DNA from: Dyella choica
Lineage (GTDB): Bacteria > Pseudomonadota > Gammaproteobacteria > Xanthomonadales > Rhodanobacteraceae
Assembly (NCBI RefSeq): GCF_003977665.1
Contig: NZ_RYYV01000001.1
Span: forward strand, 124,001 to 188,000
Length of the DNA: 64,000 nucleotides
Direction of reading: 5' to 3'
Shown here piece after piece: positions 40,127 to 48,847 of this stretch. The position numbers were made by a program, and so were the translations under genes. How positions within the stretch are numbered: position 1 is the first letter of the stretch; each line of letters opens with the position of its first letter. The notes under the pieces were generated by a model that saw only the letters and a program-made list of their open reading frames with translations, made no database searches and had not been told where the DNA came from.

Positions 40127-40155
40127 ATAGTAAGTTTCCCGGGTGGTTAAGTCAA
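40127..40155 (-). promoter_or_regulatory. Promoter of the yceD-rpmF-fab transcript
   Basis: Minus-strand TTGACT (40150-40155), 17 bases, TACTAT (40127-40132). The expected start is near 40120, only 2-4 bases before the yceD ATG at 40117, so the transcript would be essentially leaderless. Confidence 0.75.
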
Positions 40156-40249
40156 CCGCGTCAGACCTCACATCTACCCGTCGGGGCTTTGCCTGAACCA
40201 GGCGTCTGCGGCAGACTGAGGTACATCTTAAGCCTTAAGCCTACTCTCC

Positions 40250-40702
40250 TTGGATATTTCCCTCACGCTCGGCCTGGCTACCTTGCTGATTCTGCTGGCC
40301 ATCGCCATTGCAGGGGCCATGCTGCTGCGCCGACAGAGCCGGCGTAACGCCAGCCTCAGCCGATTGCTGGAACTGGCCGATCGAGTGGAAGCCGACCTGA
40401 AATCCTGCCGGGCAAGGCTCAAGCAGGCCCATGCTGTAATGTCGGTAAATCCGGATCTGCCGGCCGCCAGCGAGCAGGAGGCGGCACACGCGGTGGATGC
40501 CGGCCTACGTGCCCTGCTGCAGCACCGCATCTGGATCCGCGACCACGCCCCCACCGCTAGCCAGGGCGAGCTGGACGCCGCCGCCCGCGCCATGGACAAC
40601 ACCCGCGACCGGTTGCGTCCCTTGCTGCAGGCTCTGGGGGATGCGCAAGACGAGCTGGATACAGCCATGCGCGAGCATATCCGCCAGGATTCCCATTTGT
40701 GA
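40250..40702 (+). CDS. Uncharacterised single-helix membrane protein
   Basis: 150 residues if started at the TTG at 40250. That start gives an N-terminal helix (LATLLILLAIAIAGAMLL) followed by a basic RRQSRRN and a helical, probably coiled-coil cytoplasmic part. An ATG inside the helix (40319) would remove half of it. No ribosome site is obvious. The stop overlaps the GTG of maf, so the two are co-read. I do not recognise a family. Confidence 0.6.
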   Translation: MDISLTLGLATLLILLAIAIAGAMLLRRQSRRNASLSRLLELADRVEADLKSCRARLKQAHAVMSVNPDLPAASEQEAAHAVDAGLRALLQHRIWIRDHAPTASQGELDAAARAMDNTRDRLRPLLQALGDAQDELDTAMREHIRQDSHL

Positions 40703-41286
40703 CGCCCCAACGCCGGCTGGTGCTCGGCTCAACCTCCCGTTACCGCGCCGAACTGCTGAGGCGGCTCGGCCTGCATTTCGAGCAACGAGCGCCCGGCACC
40801 ATCGAAGCCGAACTGGCAGGGGAAGCACCCGCCGAACGTGCCATGCGGCTAGCCACGGCCAAGGCTGTCGACGCCGGCACGGGCCTGACCAACACCCTGG
40901 TGATCGGTTCCGACCAAGTCGCCGAGCTCGACGGCCTGCTGCTGGAAAAACCCGGCACCCAGGCACGCGCCCAAGAGCAGTTGAGTGCCTGCTCCGGACA
41001 TACGGTCTGCTTTCACACGGCATTGTGCGTGTTCGATACAGCCAGCGGGCAACACCGTACGCATCTGGATCTTACGCGTGTGCATTTCCGTTATCTCACG
41101 CAGGAAGAAATCTGCCGTTATATCGCGCACGAACAGCCCTTGGACTGCGCCGGCAGTTTCAAGTGCGAAGGACTCGGCATCAGTCTGTTCGAGCGCATCG
41201 AGAACAGTGACCCCACCGCGCTGATTGGCTTGCCGTTGATTGCGCTGGCGCGATTGTTGCGAGAAGCGGGACTCAATCTGCCCTAA
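40699..41286 (+). CDS. Maf-family nucleotide pyrophosphatase (YceF-like)
   Basis: House-cleaning enzyme that hydrolyses non-canonical NTPs; the YceF branch prefers 7-methyl-GTP. It is 195 residues from a GTG that overlaps the previous stop. The signature LVLGSTSRYRAELLRRLGL opens the protein, with VIGSDQVAEL and the FKCEGLGISLFERIE segment later. In E. coli yceF is also divergent from yceD-rpmF, which supports the YceF branch. Confidence 0.93.
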   Translation: MTPQRRLVLGSTSRYRAELLRRLGLHFEQRAPGTIEAELAGEAPAERAMRLATAKAVDAGTGLTNTLVIGSDQVAELDGLLLEKPGTQARAQEQLSACSGHTVCFHTALCVFDTASGQHRTHLDLTRVHFRYLTQEEICRYIAHEQPLDCAGSFKCEGLGISLFERIENSDPTALIGLPLIALARLLREAGLNLP

Positions 41287-42871
41287 GGCGCAGGCTATGG
41301 ATGTAACCGCGCCTGGCGATGCAATCCTCCGGATGGCTTTCGTGTAGCACAGGCGCAACCTGCCCGCGATAGAACGCGACGCTCTTGCGCCCTTCGAACC
41401 GACTTAAGCGCTGCACCGGCTGAAGGTTGTCAATGCTCGCGCACAGCGAACCGAGCCATGCCTCGCGCTCGCTTCCGCGCGCTGCGAATTCGTCGACCAC
41501 CAGCAAAATCGAGGCCCCGGGATGCTTGCGGCGTAGCGCAGTCTCGTCCCTTTCCCAAATCGCCACCTGGGGAGCGCGCCCGTATTTCACGTTGAGCGGG
41601 TTGTTGAGCGTATAGATCTCGCGCCTGCCGTCGAACTGGAAATCGAGTTCCGCCGCCATCATGAAATTGTCCGCCACCAGCAACGCCGGTCGTGCGGCGA
41701 GCTGCGCTTTTGCTATATCGGCGCTTTCTCGCCACCCGACGAAGGCGGTCGGCACGATACGCGCCGCGCCAAGCGATTGCGCCGTACCCGGATACACGGC
41801 CAGCGCCAGATAAATCAATCCTGCCGCTTGCATCAGCAAGGCAAGCATCGCGCCGCCAACCGCCATCACGCGCCACCGGCGAACACTTGCCGATCCATTC
41901 AATAACGCAGGCAACGCGGCAAGCAAAGGCAGATAGCCGGGCAATGGCCAATGCACTCGAAAACGTTCGTTGTCGGCAAACAATCCCGCCACGAAATAGA
42001 CCACGATGAAAGTAAGCGACAACAGGGCAATGACATCCCATGGCCCGCCGCAGCCACGTCGACGCCAACTTTGCCAGGCAGCCCACAGCAGGCACACATA
42101 CAACAGCGGCGTACAGGTCACAGCCTGTTCCACCGGCTGCACCAGCGCATCGGCATGAAAGCGCCATGGATTGCGTTCGATCAACTGAAAGCTGATGCCC
42201 GCACCGTGCTGCTGCCAGTTGGAAACCAGCAAGGGCACCAGCCCGGAGGCCGCAACGGCCATCGCCAGCCAAAAACCGGGACGTCGCCATTGCACCCGCC
42301 CGCGCGGCGTCAACACACAAAGCAGAAAACCGGCAAGCACGTACATTGCCGCGCGATAGTGACTCATCCAGCAGACCGCGAGTGCGGCGCCGAGCAGCAG
42401 CCAATCACCCAGGCGATCCTCGTCCATTGCACGCAGCAGCGTGAACATGGCTAATGCGCCTGCCAGTGTGAGCGGCACGTCCGGCATCGCCAGCACCCCC
42501 AGGCTGCCGGCCAGCGGCAGGCACAGGCACAGCAGGCCAGCCTGCCAACCGGTACGTGCATCGAACGCGCGGCGGGCAAACCCTACGAGCAGCCAAGGCA
42601 ATGCGCTTCCCAGCAGCAGGAACGGCCAGCGCATGCCCCACAGGCCATGCCCCGCCACCCTCTCGCCCAGGTGTATCAGGCAGGCCGTCAGCGGCGGCAG
42701 GTCGGTGTAACCCCAGGCAAGGTGACGGCTTTCCTGCCAGTAGAACGCTTCGTCGCCAAACGGCTGGAGGGTCGAGACGAGCAGCAGCTTCAGCAGGGAC
42801 AGGCCAACGAACCCTGTGACGAAAGCCGCTCGCCAGCGTGCGACGCCGACGACTACACTGGCGTCGCCCAT
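41273..42871 (-). CDS. GT39-type (ArnT/PMT-like) membrane glycosyltransferase
   Basis: About 532 residues with around a dozen hydrophobic helices. The first periplasmic loop has FGDEAFYWQESRHLAWGY TDLPPL-type sequence with the acidic pair DE, as in polyprenyl-phosphate-sugar-dependent transferases of the GT39/GT83 group. The acceptor is unknown; lipid A or a glycan is possible. I use the ATG at 42871 (GGGGA upstream); earlier starts at 42901 or 42913 would overlap moxR. The 3' end overlaps maf convergently by 14 bases. Confidence 0.8.
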   Translation of the reverse strand: MGDASVVVGVARWRAAFVTGFVGLSLLKLLLVSTLQPFGDEAFYWQESRHLAWGYTDLPPLTACLIHLGERVAGHGLWGMRWPFLLLGSALPWLLVGFARRAFDARTGWQAGLLCLCLPLAGSLGVLAMPDVPLTLAGALAMFTLLRAMDEDRLGDWLLLGAALAVCWMSHYRAAMYVLAGFLLCVLTPRGRVQWRRPGFWLAMAVAASGLVPLLVSNWQQHGAGISFQLIERNPWRFHADALVQPVEQAVTCTPLLYVCLLWAAWQSWRRRGCGGPWDVIALLSLTFIVVYFVAGLFADNERFRVHWPLPGYLPLLAALPALLNGSASVRRWRVMAVGGAMLALLMQAAGLIYLALAVYPGTAQSLGAARIVPTAFVGWRESADIAKAQLAARPALLVADNFMMAAELDFQFDGRREIYTLNNPLNVKYGRAPQVAIWERDETALRRKHPGASILLVVDEFAARGSEREAWLGSLCASIDNLQPVQRLSRFEGRKSVAFYRGQVAPVLHESHPEDCIARRGYIHSLRLRAD

Positions 42872-42899
42872 CTTATCCGTCCCCGGTTTCCACAAACTC

Positions 42900-43841
42900 A
42901 TGTCCGCCATCACTCCGCTTCGTGATGAAAACCTGCAAAAGCGCCTCTACGCCGCTATCGCCCAGGTCAATAAAGTGCTGCTCGGCAAGGCGCGCCAGGT
43001 CAAGCTGGCCTTCACCTGCCTGGTCGCAGGCGGCCATCTGTTGCTGGAAGACGTACCCGGTGTAGGCAAGACCACCTTGGCGCATGCGCTGGCGGCCAGT
43101 TTTGCCCTGGAATTCCAGAGAGTTCAGTTCACCAGCGACCTGCTGCCCTCGGACATTATCGGGGTCAGCATGTACGAGCGCGAGACGGGTCAGTTCCGCT
43201 TCCATCCGGGACCGATCTTTGCCGGCCTGCTGCTGGCCGACGAAATCAATCGCGCTACGCCGAAAACCCAAAGTGCCTTGCTGGAAGCGATGGCCGAGGG
43301 ACAAGTGACCGTGGATGGCCAGACCCATACCCTGCCCGATCCGTTCTTCGTGGTGGCCACGCAGAATCCGCTGGATCTCGCCGGCACCTTCCCGCTGCCC
43401 GATTCGCAGCTCGATCGTTTCATGTTGCGCATCTCGCTCGATTACCCCGACGCCAATGCCGAGCGCGAACTGCTCACCGGCAGCGATCGGCGCGACTTGC
43501 TCACTCAGCTCATGCCACAGCTGGATGCTGCGAGTCTTGCTGCCTTGAATCGGCAATCGAAAACCATTACCGCCAGTCCCGCGCTGCTGGATTATCTTCA
43601 AGCCCTGTTGGCGGCGAGCCGCCGCCACCCGGAAATCCGGGTCGGGCTCTCGCCACGTGCCGGCCTTTCGTTGCTGGCCTCGGCGCGTGCATGGGCCATG
43701 CTCAGCAATCGCGGCCACGTGCTGCCCGAAGACCTGCAAGCGCTATTCGTTCCGCTTGCCGCGCATCGGCTGGTCGCCTCGCGCGGCGCCAGTGGCGAGA
43801 CTCTGGCGCGCACCTTGTTGAACGAAGTGGCGGTCGACTGA
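42900..43841 (+). CDS. MoxR-family AAA+ ATPase
   Basis: Chaperone-like ATPase, 313 residues from the ATG at 42900 (MSAITPLRDENLQKRLYAA). Walker A is EDVPGVGKTTLAHALA and Walker B LLLADEINRATPKTQSALLEAM; FPLPDSQLDRFMLR is the sensor region. In this family the ATPase acts with a DUF58 partner, encoded next. First gene of a three-gene operon (moxR, DUF58, transglutaminase). Only 28 bases separate it from the divergent glycosyltransferase. Confidence 0.95.
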   Translation: MSAITPLRDENLQKRLYAAIAQVNKVLLGKARQVKLAFTCLVAGGHLLLEDVPGVGKTTLAHALAASFALEFQRVQFTSDLLPSDIIGVSMYERETGQFRFHPGPIFAGLLLADEINRATPKTQSALLEAMAEGQVTVDGQTHTLPDPFFVVATQNPLDLAGTFPLPDSQLDRFMLRISLDYPDANAERELLTGSDRRDLLTQLMPQLDAASLAALNRQSKTITASPALLDYLQALLAASRRHPEIRVGLSPRAGLSLLASARAWAMLSNRGHVLPEDLQALFVPLAAHRLVASRGASGETLARTLLNEVAVD

Positions 43842-43852
43842 GGGTCGCTGCC

Positions 43853-44800
43853 ATGCAAGCGCAATGGGAGCGCCTGCGGCTATGGGCCGAACGGCGCCTG
43901 CCGGCCCTGACCGAGCACCGCCGCCGGGAAGTCCTGCCGATCGAGCTGCACCGCCGGCGCATCTATATCATGCCTACCGGTTTTGGCCTGGCCTTCACCT
44001 TGTTGCTGCTGGTGATGCTGGTCGGCAGCCTCAATTACTCGAACAACGCGGCGTTGTTGCTGACGTGCCTGCTCGGTGCGGCCACATCGATCAGCATGCT
44101 GGTGGCGTTCCGCAGCTTGAACGGCTTGCGAATTCGCGGTGTGCGAGGCGGTCACGCCACGGCGGGGGAGCCCATCGACGTCACCTTCGATTTCGAAGCC
44201 AAACATTTGCGCCAGGCTCTGCGGCTGGATATCGCCCAGCTCGTGCATGCCTTCGACGTGGAGGGTCGTGCCGACGTCACCGTCAGCCTCCCGACCGAGT
44301 ACCGAGGATGGCTCTCGGTACCGCGCCTGCGCATCTGGACGACCTGGCCGATGGGGCTGTTTCGCGCTTGGAGCTGGGTGAACCCCCAATACGCGGTACT
44401 GGTGTGGCCGCGACCGGAAATCAGCGGTCCCGGTCCGACCTTGCCTTTCGAAGACAACCGCAGGCAGCGCCTGCATTTTGGCGAAGACCTCGCTTCGCTG
44501 CGCGATTACCGCAATGGCGACTCCATCCGCCACGTGGCGTGGAAGGCCAGCGCGCGGCATGAAAACCTGCTGGTGAAAGACTACGAACAACCCGTGGCCC
44601 AACAGGAATGGCGGCTGGATTGGCGTCATCTGCAAGGCCTGGACCATGAAGCGCGCATCGCACGCCTCGCCCGCTGGCTGGGCGAAGCCTTGGCGCAAGG
44701 ACGGCAATGGAGCCTGTGGCTGCCCAACGAAGTGATCGGCATAGGTAACGGACCGTCGCACTACACGCGCTGCATGAGCGCACTGGCGCTGCTGCCATGA
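43853..44800 (+). CDS. DUF58 domain protein
   Basis: 315 residues from the ATG at 43853 (MQAQWERLRLWAERRL), 11 bases after the moxR stop. Two adjacent N-terminal helices (GFGLAFTLLLLVMLVGSL and ALLLTCLLGAATSISMLVAF) are followed by a DUF58 region, with GEDLASLRDYRNGDSIRHVAWKASAR, the family signature. The C-terminal part resembles a vWA-like fold. Works with MoxR in an unknown, probably envelope-related, process. Confidence 0.92.
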   Translation: MQAQWERLRLWAERRLPALTEHRRREVLPIELHRRRIYIMPTGFGLAFTLLLLVMLVGSLNYSNNAALLLTCLLGAATSISMLVAFRSLNGLRIRGVRGGHATAGEPIDVTFDFEAKHLRQALRLDIAQLVHAFDVEGRADVTVSLPTEYRGWLSVPRLRIWTTWPMGLFRAWSWVNPQYAVLVWPRPEISGPGPTLPFEDNRRQRLHFGEDLASLRDYRNGDSIRHVAWKASARHENLLVKDYEQPVAQQEWRLDWRHLQGLDHEARIARLARWLGEALAQGRQWSLWLPNEVIGIGNGPSHYTRCMSALALLP

Positions 44801-46767
44801 CCGGCTGGTGGAAAGCAAAGCATCCCGTGCACGAGCGGATCACCGAACGCAGCTTCGACTTGCTCAGCTTGACCACGGCCTTTGTGCTGGCCGTGCACGC
44901 AGGGCATGTGCCGATCTGGCTGACCCTCGTGTTTTGCGGGGCGCTGATATTGCGCTGGTGGCAGCGCCGATATCGTCCGGGCAGTGTGCCCGGATGGCTG
45001 AAGGTACCGATGCTGGCGATGCTGGTCGGTGCTGTCGTGCTCGATTACGGCAACCTGTTCGGGCGTGAACCCGGCTCGGCGCTCGCCGCGGGCCTGCTGG
45101 TGTTGAAACTCAGCGAAACCGAAGCTCCCCGCGACGCACGGGTGGCAGCGGCGTTTGCCTGCTTCTTGTTGATGGCGGCGCTGCTGTTCGGTCAAGGCAT
45201 GCTGGCGACCTCCGTGGTCGCACTGGGGCTGCTGCCCGCACTGACCACCTGGCGTTCGCTCGAACCCACGCAAGCTTCGCCCAGCTTGCCGCGCCAGCTC
45301 GCACCAGCCCTCGGTTTGCTGGCTGCATCGCTGCCTTTGGCGCTGACTGCTTTCGTGCTGGTGCCGCGATTGAGCTCGCCTCTTTGGGGCACCAACGGCC
45401 CGTCCTCCGCAAAAACCGGGCTCAGCGATCACATGTCGCCCAGCGACTTCAACGAACTGCTCGTCGACGACACCGCTGCGATGCGCGTGAGCTTCGACGG
45501 TACGCCGCCGCCGCAAGGGCAGCGCTATTTCCGCGCCTTCGTGATGTGGGATTACGACGGCCGGGATTGGAACCGGTCCGAGCAATTGGAGGGCACGCAG
45601 ATACCGGTCGAGGCAACCCGCACGATCCGCTATCGCATCAGCCTGGAACCCACTCACCAACGCGTGCTCCCTGTACTAGACGTGCCGCTCGACGCCCCCC
45701 CGCAGTCACAGGCGCGTACGGACGGCGAAATCTTTGCCGACAAGCCCGTCGACGAGGTACGGGAGTACGAGCTTCGCTCGGCGTTGAACTACCGCTTCGA
45801 GCCAAGCCTGGATCCCGTCACACGCTTGCGTGCCTTGCAACTGCCTGATGGCTTCGATCCGCGCACGCGCGCACTCGCCGGGCAATGGCGCCAACGCTAC
45901 GGCCATGACAACGTCGCGATCATCCAGGCCGCCTTGGCCATGTTCCATGACGGCGGCTTCAGCTATACCTTGTTGCCGGCCCCGCTGGGACGCAATGCGG
46001 TGGATGATTTCCTGTTCAACACGCGCGAAGGCTTCTGCGAGCACTACGCGTCCGGTTTTACCGTGTTGATGCGCGCCGCAGGCATTCCCACGCGCGTGGT
46101 CACCGGCTTCCAGGGCGGCTTCTGGAACCAGATGGGCCAGTACCTGCTGGTGCGCAACGCAGATGCACATGCCTGGAGCGAAGTGTGGCTGGAGGGGCGC
46201 GGCTGGGTGCGCGTGGACCCCACCGCGGCGATACGCCCGCAGCGCATTACGCAGGGCGCGGCCGGTGCCGCCGGCAACCAGCTCCCCTGGTACCAGTCAG
46301 GCCTGCTGGAATCGATGCGCAACCATTGGGACATCGTCAACCGATGGTGGAACCAAAGCGTTATCGGTTTTGACGCTCTACGCCAACGCGGACTGCTGAC
46401 ACCGTTTGGCATTCGTGAGGCGGACGTCAGCCTGCTGACCAAGCTGCTGGTGATCGCCATGACGGTGTTCGGAGCAGCCGGCTTGGCGTGGGCGTTATGG
46501 CGTCGGCCGGAAGGTGACCCCGCCCTCGCGGCACTGCGCTCATTGGAACGCAAGCTGGCGCACGCCGGGGTCGCTCGCCGGCGCAGCGAAGGGCCACAGC
46601 ACTACCTTCGCCGCGCAGCCAGATCATTGCCCGGCCAACGTGCGGAACTGGAGTCTTTGATGAGGTGCTATATCGAGCTGCGCTACGCCACTGCCGAACC
46701 GTCCACTGAATCTTTGCGCTCTTTCCGATTAGCCATACGGAATTTCCACCCGCGTCGCGTGGTCTAA
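44797..46767 (+). CDS. Transglutaminase-like membrane protein (TgpA type)
   Basis: 656 residues. The N-terminal third has about six helices (DUF3488-like), followed by a periplasmic transglutaminase-core domain. The catalytic triad is complete: Cys414 (REGFCEHYASGF), His458 (NADAHAWSEVW) and Asp474 (WVRVDPTAA). One further helix (LLVIAMTVFGAAGLAWALW) precedes a DUF4129-like tail. Its ATG overlaps the DUF58 stop as ATGA. TgpA is essential in Pseudomonas aeruginosa; the role here is inferred from family. Confidence 0.93.
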   Translation: MTGWWKAKHPVHERITERSFDLLSLTTAFVLAVHAGHVPIWLTLVFCGALILRWWQRRYRPGSVPGWLKVPMLAMLVGAVVLDYGNLFGREPGSALAAGLLVLKLSETEAPRDARVAAAFACFLLMAALLFGQGMLATSVVALGLLPALTTWRSLEPTQASPSLPRQLAPALGLLAASLPLALTAFVLVPRLSSPLWGTNGPSSAKTGLSDHMSPSDFNELLVDDTAAMRVSFDGTPPPQGQRYFRAFVMWDYDGRDWNRSEQLEGTQIPVEATRTIRYRISLEPTHQRVLPVLDVPLDAPPQSQARTDGEIFADKPVDEVREYELRSALNYRFEPSLDPVTRLRALQLPDGFDPRTRALAGQWRQRYGHDNVAIIQAALAMFHDGGFSYTLLPAPLGRNAVDDFLFNTREGFCEHYASGFTVLMRAAGIPTRVVTGFQGGFWNQMGQYLLVRNADAHAWSEVWLEGRGWVRVDPTAAIRPQRITQGAAGAAGNQLPWYQSGLLESMRNHWDIVNRWWNQSVIGFDALRQRGLLTPFGIREADVSLLTKLLVIAMTVFGAAGLAWALWRRPEGDPALAALRSLERKLAHAGVARRRSEGPQHYLRRAARSLPGQRAELESLMRCYIELRYATAEPSTESLRSFRLAIRNFHPRRVV

Positions 46768-46818
46768 GCGTGGCGCTTTCGATGTAGCATGCATCCGCCC
46801 AAGATGGAGAAACACACC

Positions 46819-47412
46819 ATGTCTCCCCTGTACCGAATTCTCAGCCTCGCAGCGCTTTCCGCCGCGTTGGCCGCGTGCGCCACGGTGCCGCAGCCGCTGC
46901 AGGGCAACTTCGCTCCCATCACCACGGCAAGCGTCCAGCAAGGCAGCACCGCCAATGGCACGCAGGTTCGCTGGGGCGGCGACATCATCAGCACCGAACC
47001 CGGCCAGAATGCCACCTGCTTCTATGTATTGAGCCGCCCGCTCGACGATGAAGCGCGCCCGGTCACCGACAATAACAACAGCAACAACCAGGGCCGCTTC
47101 GTCGCTTGCCGTCCCGGCTTCTACGATCCGGAAGTCTTCAAGCCGGGCCGGGAAATCACCGTGACCGGTGCCGTCCAGGGCACGGTCAGCCGCAAGGTCG
47201 GCGATTACGACTACGCTTATCCGCGCGTCGAAGCCAATGTGGTCTACCTGTGGCCGAAGCGCCCGGTAGTGGTGGGCTATCCGTACGGCCCGGGCTGGTA
47301 CGACCCGTTCTGGGGGCCCTACTGGGGTCCGGGTCCGTATTGGGGACCTTACTGGGGTGGCTGGGGCGGTTGGTACGCGCCGCCGCCGGTGATCGTGGTT
47401 CGCCACCGCTGA
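46819..47412 (+). CDS. Slp-family outer-membrane lipoprotein
   Basis: 197 residues from the ATG at 46819 (GGAG about 10 bases upstream; a longer frame adds ten residues without a signal). The lipobox is ALAAC with Cys near residue 18. The body matches the Slp family: PLQGNFAPITTASVQQG, QVRWGGDIIS and PGREITVTGAVQG. The last 40 residues are an unusual Gly-Trp-Pro-Tyr tail with repeated WGPYWGP units. It is followed by a bidirectional terminator. Confidence 0.88.
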   Translation: MSPLYRILSLAALSAALAACATVPQPLQGNFAPITTASVQQGSTANGTQVRWGGDIISTEPGQNATCFYVLSRPLDDEARPVTDNNNSNNQGRFVACRPGFYDPEVFKPGREITVTGAVQGTVSRKVGDYDYAYPRVEANVVYLWPKRPVVVGYPYGPGWYDPFWGPYWGPGPYWGPYWGGWGGWYAPPPVIVVRHR

Positions 47413-47428
47413 TAGCCTTGCAGCCTCA

Positions 47429-47459
47429 CAAAAAAAGCCGGCCCACGCCGGCTTTTTTA
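47429..47459. terminator. Bidirectional terminator between slp-like gene and the HIT gene
   Basis: AAAAAAGCCGGC (47431-47442), loop CCAC, then GCCGGCTTTTTT. The A run on one side and T run on the other let it serve the plus-strand lipoprotein gene and the minus-strand HIT gene. Confidence 0.92.
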
Positions 47460-47478
47460 TGTCGATGATCGTTACGAA

Positions 47479-47823
47479 TCAGCCCGGCGGCCAATGCATG
47501 CGACGGCCGGCCAGCAGATGCAAATGCAGATGGAATACCGTCTGCCCGCCATGCTCATTGCAGTTGACCACCACGCGGTAACCATCCTTGCCGAAACCTT
47601 GGGCTTTGGCGTATTCGGCGGCGGCAAGCATCAGCTTGCCAAGCAGCTCCGCATCGGCCGGCGTTGCTTCGTTCAACGTGGCCAGCGCGCGCTTGGGCAC
47701 GAACAGCACGTGCACCGGCGCTTGCGGGTTGAGATCGTTGAACGCCATCACGTCATCGTTTTCGTAGACGATTTCGGCCGGAATCTCGCGCCGGACGATC
47801 TTGCCGAAAATGGTGTCACCCAT
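47479..47823 (-). CDS. HIT-family nucleotide-binding protein (HinT-like)
   Basis: Small nucleoside phosphoramidase/hydrolase, 114 residues. The histidine triad is HLHLHLLAGRRM near the C-terminus (His-x-His-x-His). The opening DTIFGKIVRREIPAEIVYEND and VNCNEHGGQTVFHLHLH are the HinT form. Last gene before the bidirectional terminator, 37 bases after recR. Confidence 0.95.
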   Translation of the reverse strand: MGDTIFGKIVRREIPAEIVYENDDVMAFNDLNPQAPVHVLFVPKRALATLNEATPADAELLGKLMLAAAEYAKAQGFGKDGYRVVVNCNEHGGQTVFHLHLHLLAGRRMHWPPG

Positions 47824-47860
47824 GTGCGTTTCTCCCTAATGAGCTGAAGGACCCTCTGAT

Positions 47861-48460
47861 CTATTCCACGGATTGCCGGCTGCCGAACGCATGCGCCAGC
47901 GTGCCGCGATCCACGTATTCCAGTTCACCACCCAGCGGCACCCCGTGCGCGAGGCGCGTCGGGCGGATGCCGGCAGCGCGTGCGAGCTGCGCCAGATAAT
48001 GGGCAGTGGCTTCGCCCTCCACCGTTGGATTGGTGGCCAGAATCAGTTCTTCCACTTCGCCTTCGGCGAGGCGCTCGCTCAGCAATCCCAGGCCCAGTTC
48101 CTCCGGCCCCAAGCCATCCAGCGGCGACAGGCGCCCCATCAGCACGAAGTACTGGCCGCGGAAGCCGGTGGCCTGCTCGATCGCTGCAAGATCGGTCGGC
48201 GACTCCACCACGCACAGCACCTGCCGGTCGCGGCTGCTGCTCGCGCAAAGGGCGCACACCGGCGTTTCGCTGAAATTGCGGCAGCGCGTGCAATGCCCGA
48301 TTTTCTGCATCGCCTGCTGCAGCACATCGGCGAGCTTCAGCCCGCGCTCGCGTTCGCGCTCCAGCAGATGGAACGCCATGCGCTGCGCGCTCTTGCCGCC
48401 GACACCGGGAAGGCAACGCAGGGCTTCGATAAGTTCGTTGAGGAGGGGAGATGAACTCAT
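47861..48460 (-). CDS. recR: Recombination protein RecR
   Basis: Works with RecF and RecO to load RecA at gaps. It is 199 residues. The four-cysteine zinc finger is [16 protein letters not shown], preceded by the HhH segment [17 protein letters not shown]. The Toprim domain has [12 protein letters not shown]. It is the third gene in the conserved dnaX-ybaB-recR string. Confidence 0.97.
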   Translation of the reverse strand: MSSSPLLNELIEALRCLPGVGGKSAQRMAFHLLERERERGLKLADVLQQAMQKIGHCTRCRNFSETPVCALCASSSRDRQVLCVVESPTDLAAIEQATGFRGQYFVLMGRLSPLDGLGPEELGLGLLSERLAEGEVEELILATNPTVEGEATAHYLAQLARAAGIRPTRLAHGVPLGGELEYVDRGTLAHAFGSRQSVE

Positions 48461-48505
48461 GAGTTTTTACTCCCCCTCCCATCCTTAAGGAGAGGGATCG
48501 CGTCG

Positions 48506-48829
48506 TTAGAACGGCATCTTGAACCCGGCCGGCAGATTCATGCCGGCCGTAATGCCGCCGAGTTTGTTCTTGCTGGCCTCGGCCACTTTGTTCACCGCAT
48601 CGTTGATCGCGGCAGCCACCAGGTCTTCAGCCATTTCCGGATCGTCGCCGAACAGCTTTCGATCGATCTGCACGCGGCGTACTTCGTGCGCGCCGGTCAT
48701 CACAACGCTAACCAGGCCGCCACCGGAAGTGCCGGTGACTTCAAGCTTGGCGATTTCTTCCTGCGCGCGCTTCATGTCTTCCTGCATGCGCTGCGCCTGC
48801 TGCATCAGCTGGCCAAGTTGTCCTCTCAT
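48506..48829 (-). CDS. YbaB/EbfC-family nucleoid-associated protein
   Basis: 107 residues; binds DNA as a dimer. The opening [22 protein letters not shown] and the [20 protein letters not shown] core define the family. It lies between dnaX and recR, as nearly always. Confidence 0.96.
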   Translation of the reverse strand: MRGQLGQLMQQAQRMQEDMKRAQEEIAKLEVTGTSGGGLVSVVMTGAHEVRRVQIDRKLFGDDPEMAEDLVAAAINDAVNKVAEASKNKLGGITAGMNLPAGFKMPF

Positions 48830-48847
48830 GACGTGTACTCCAAAGCT

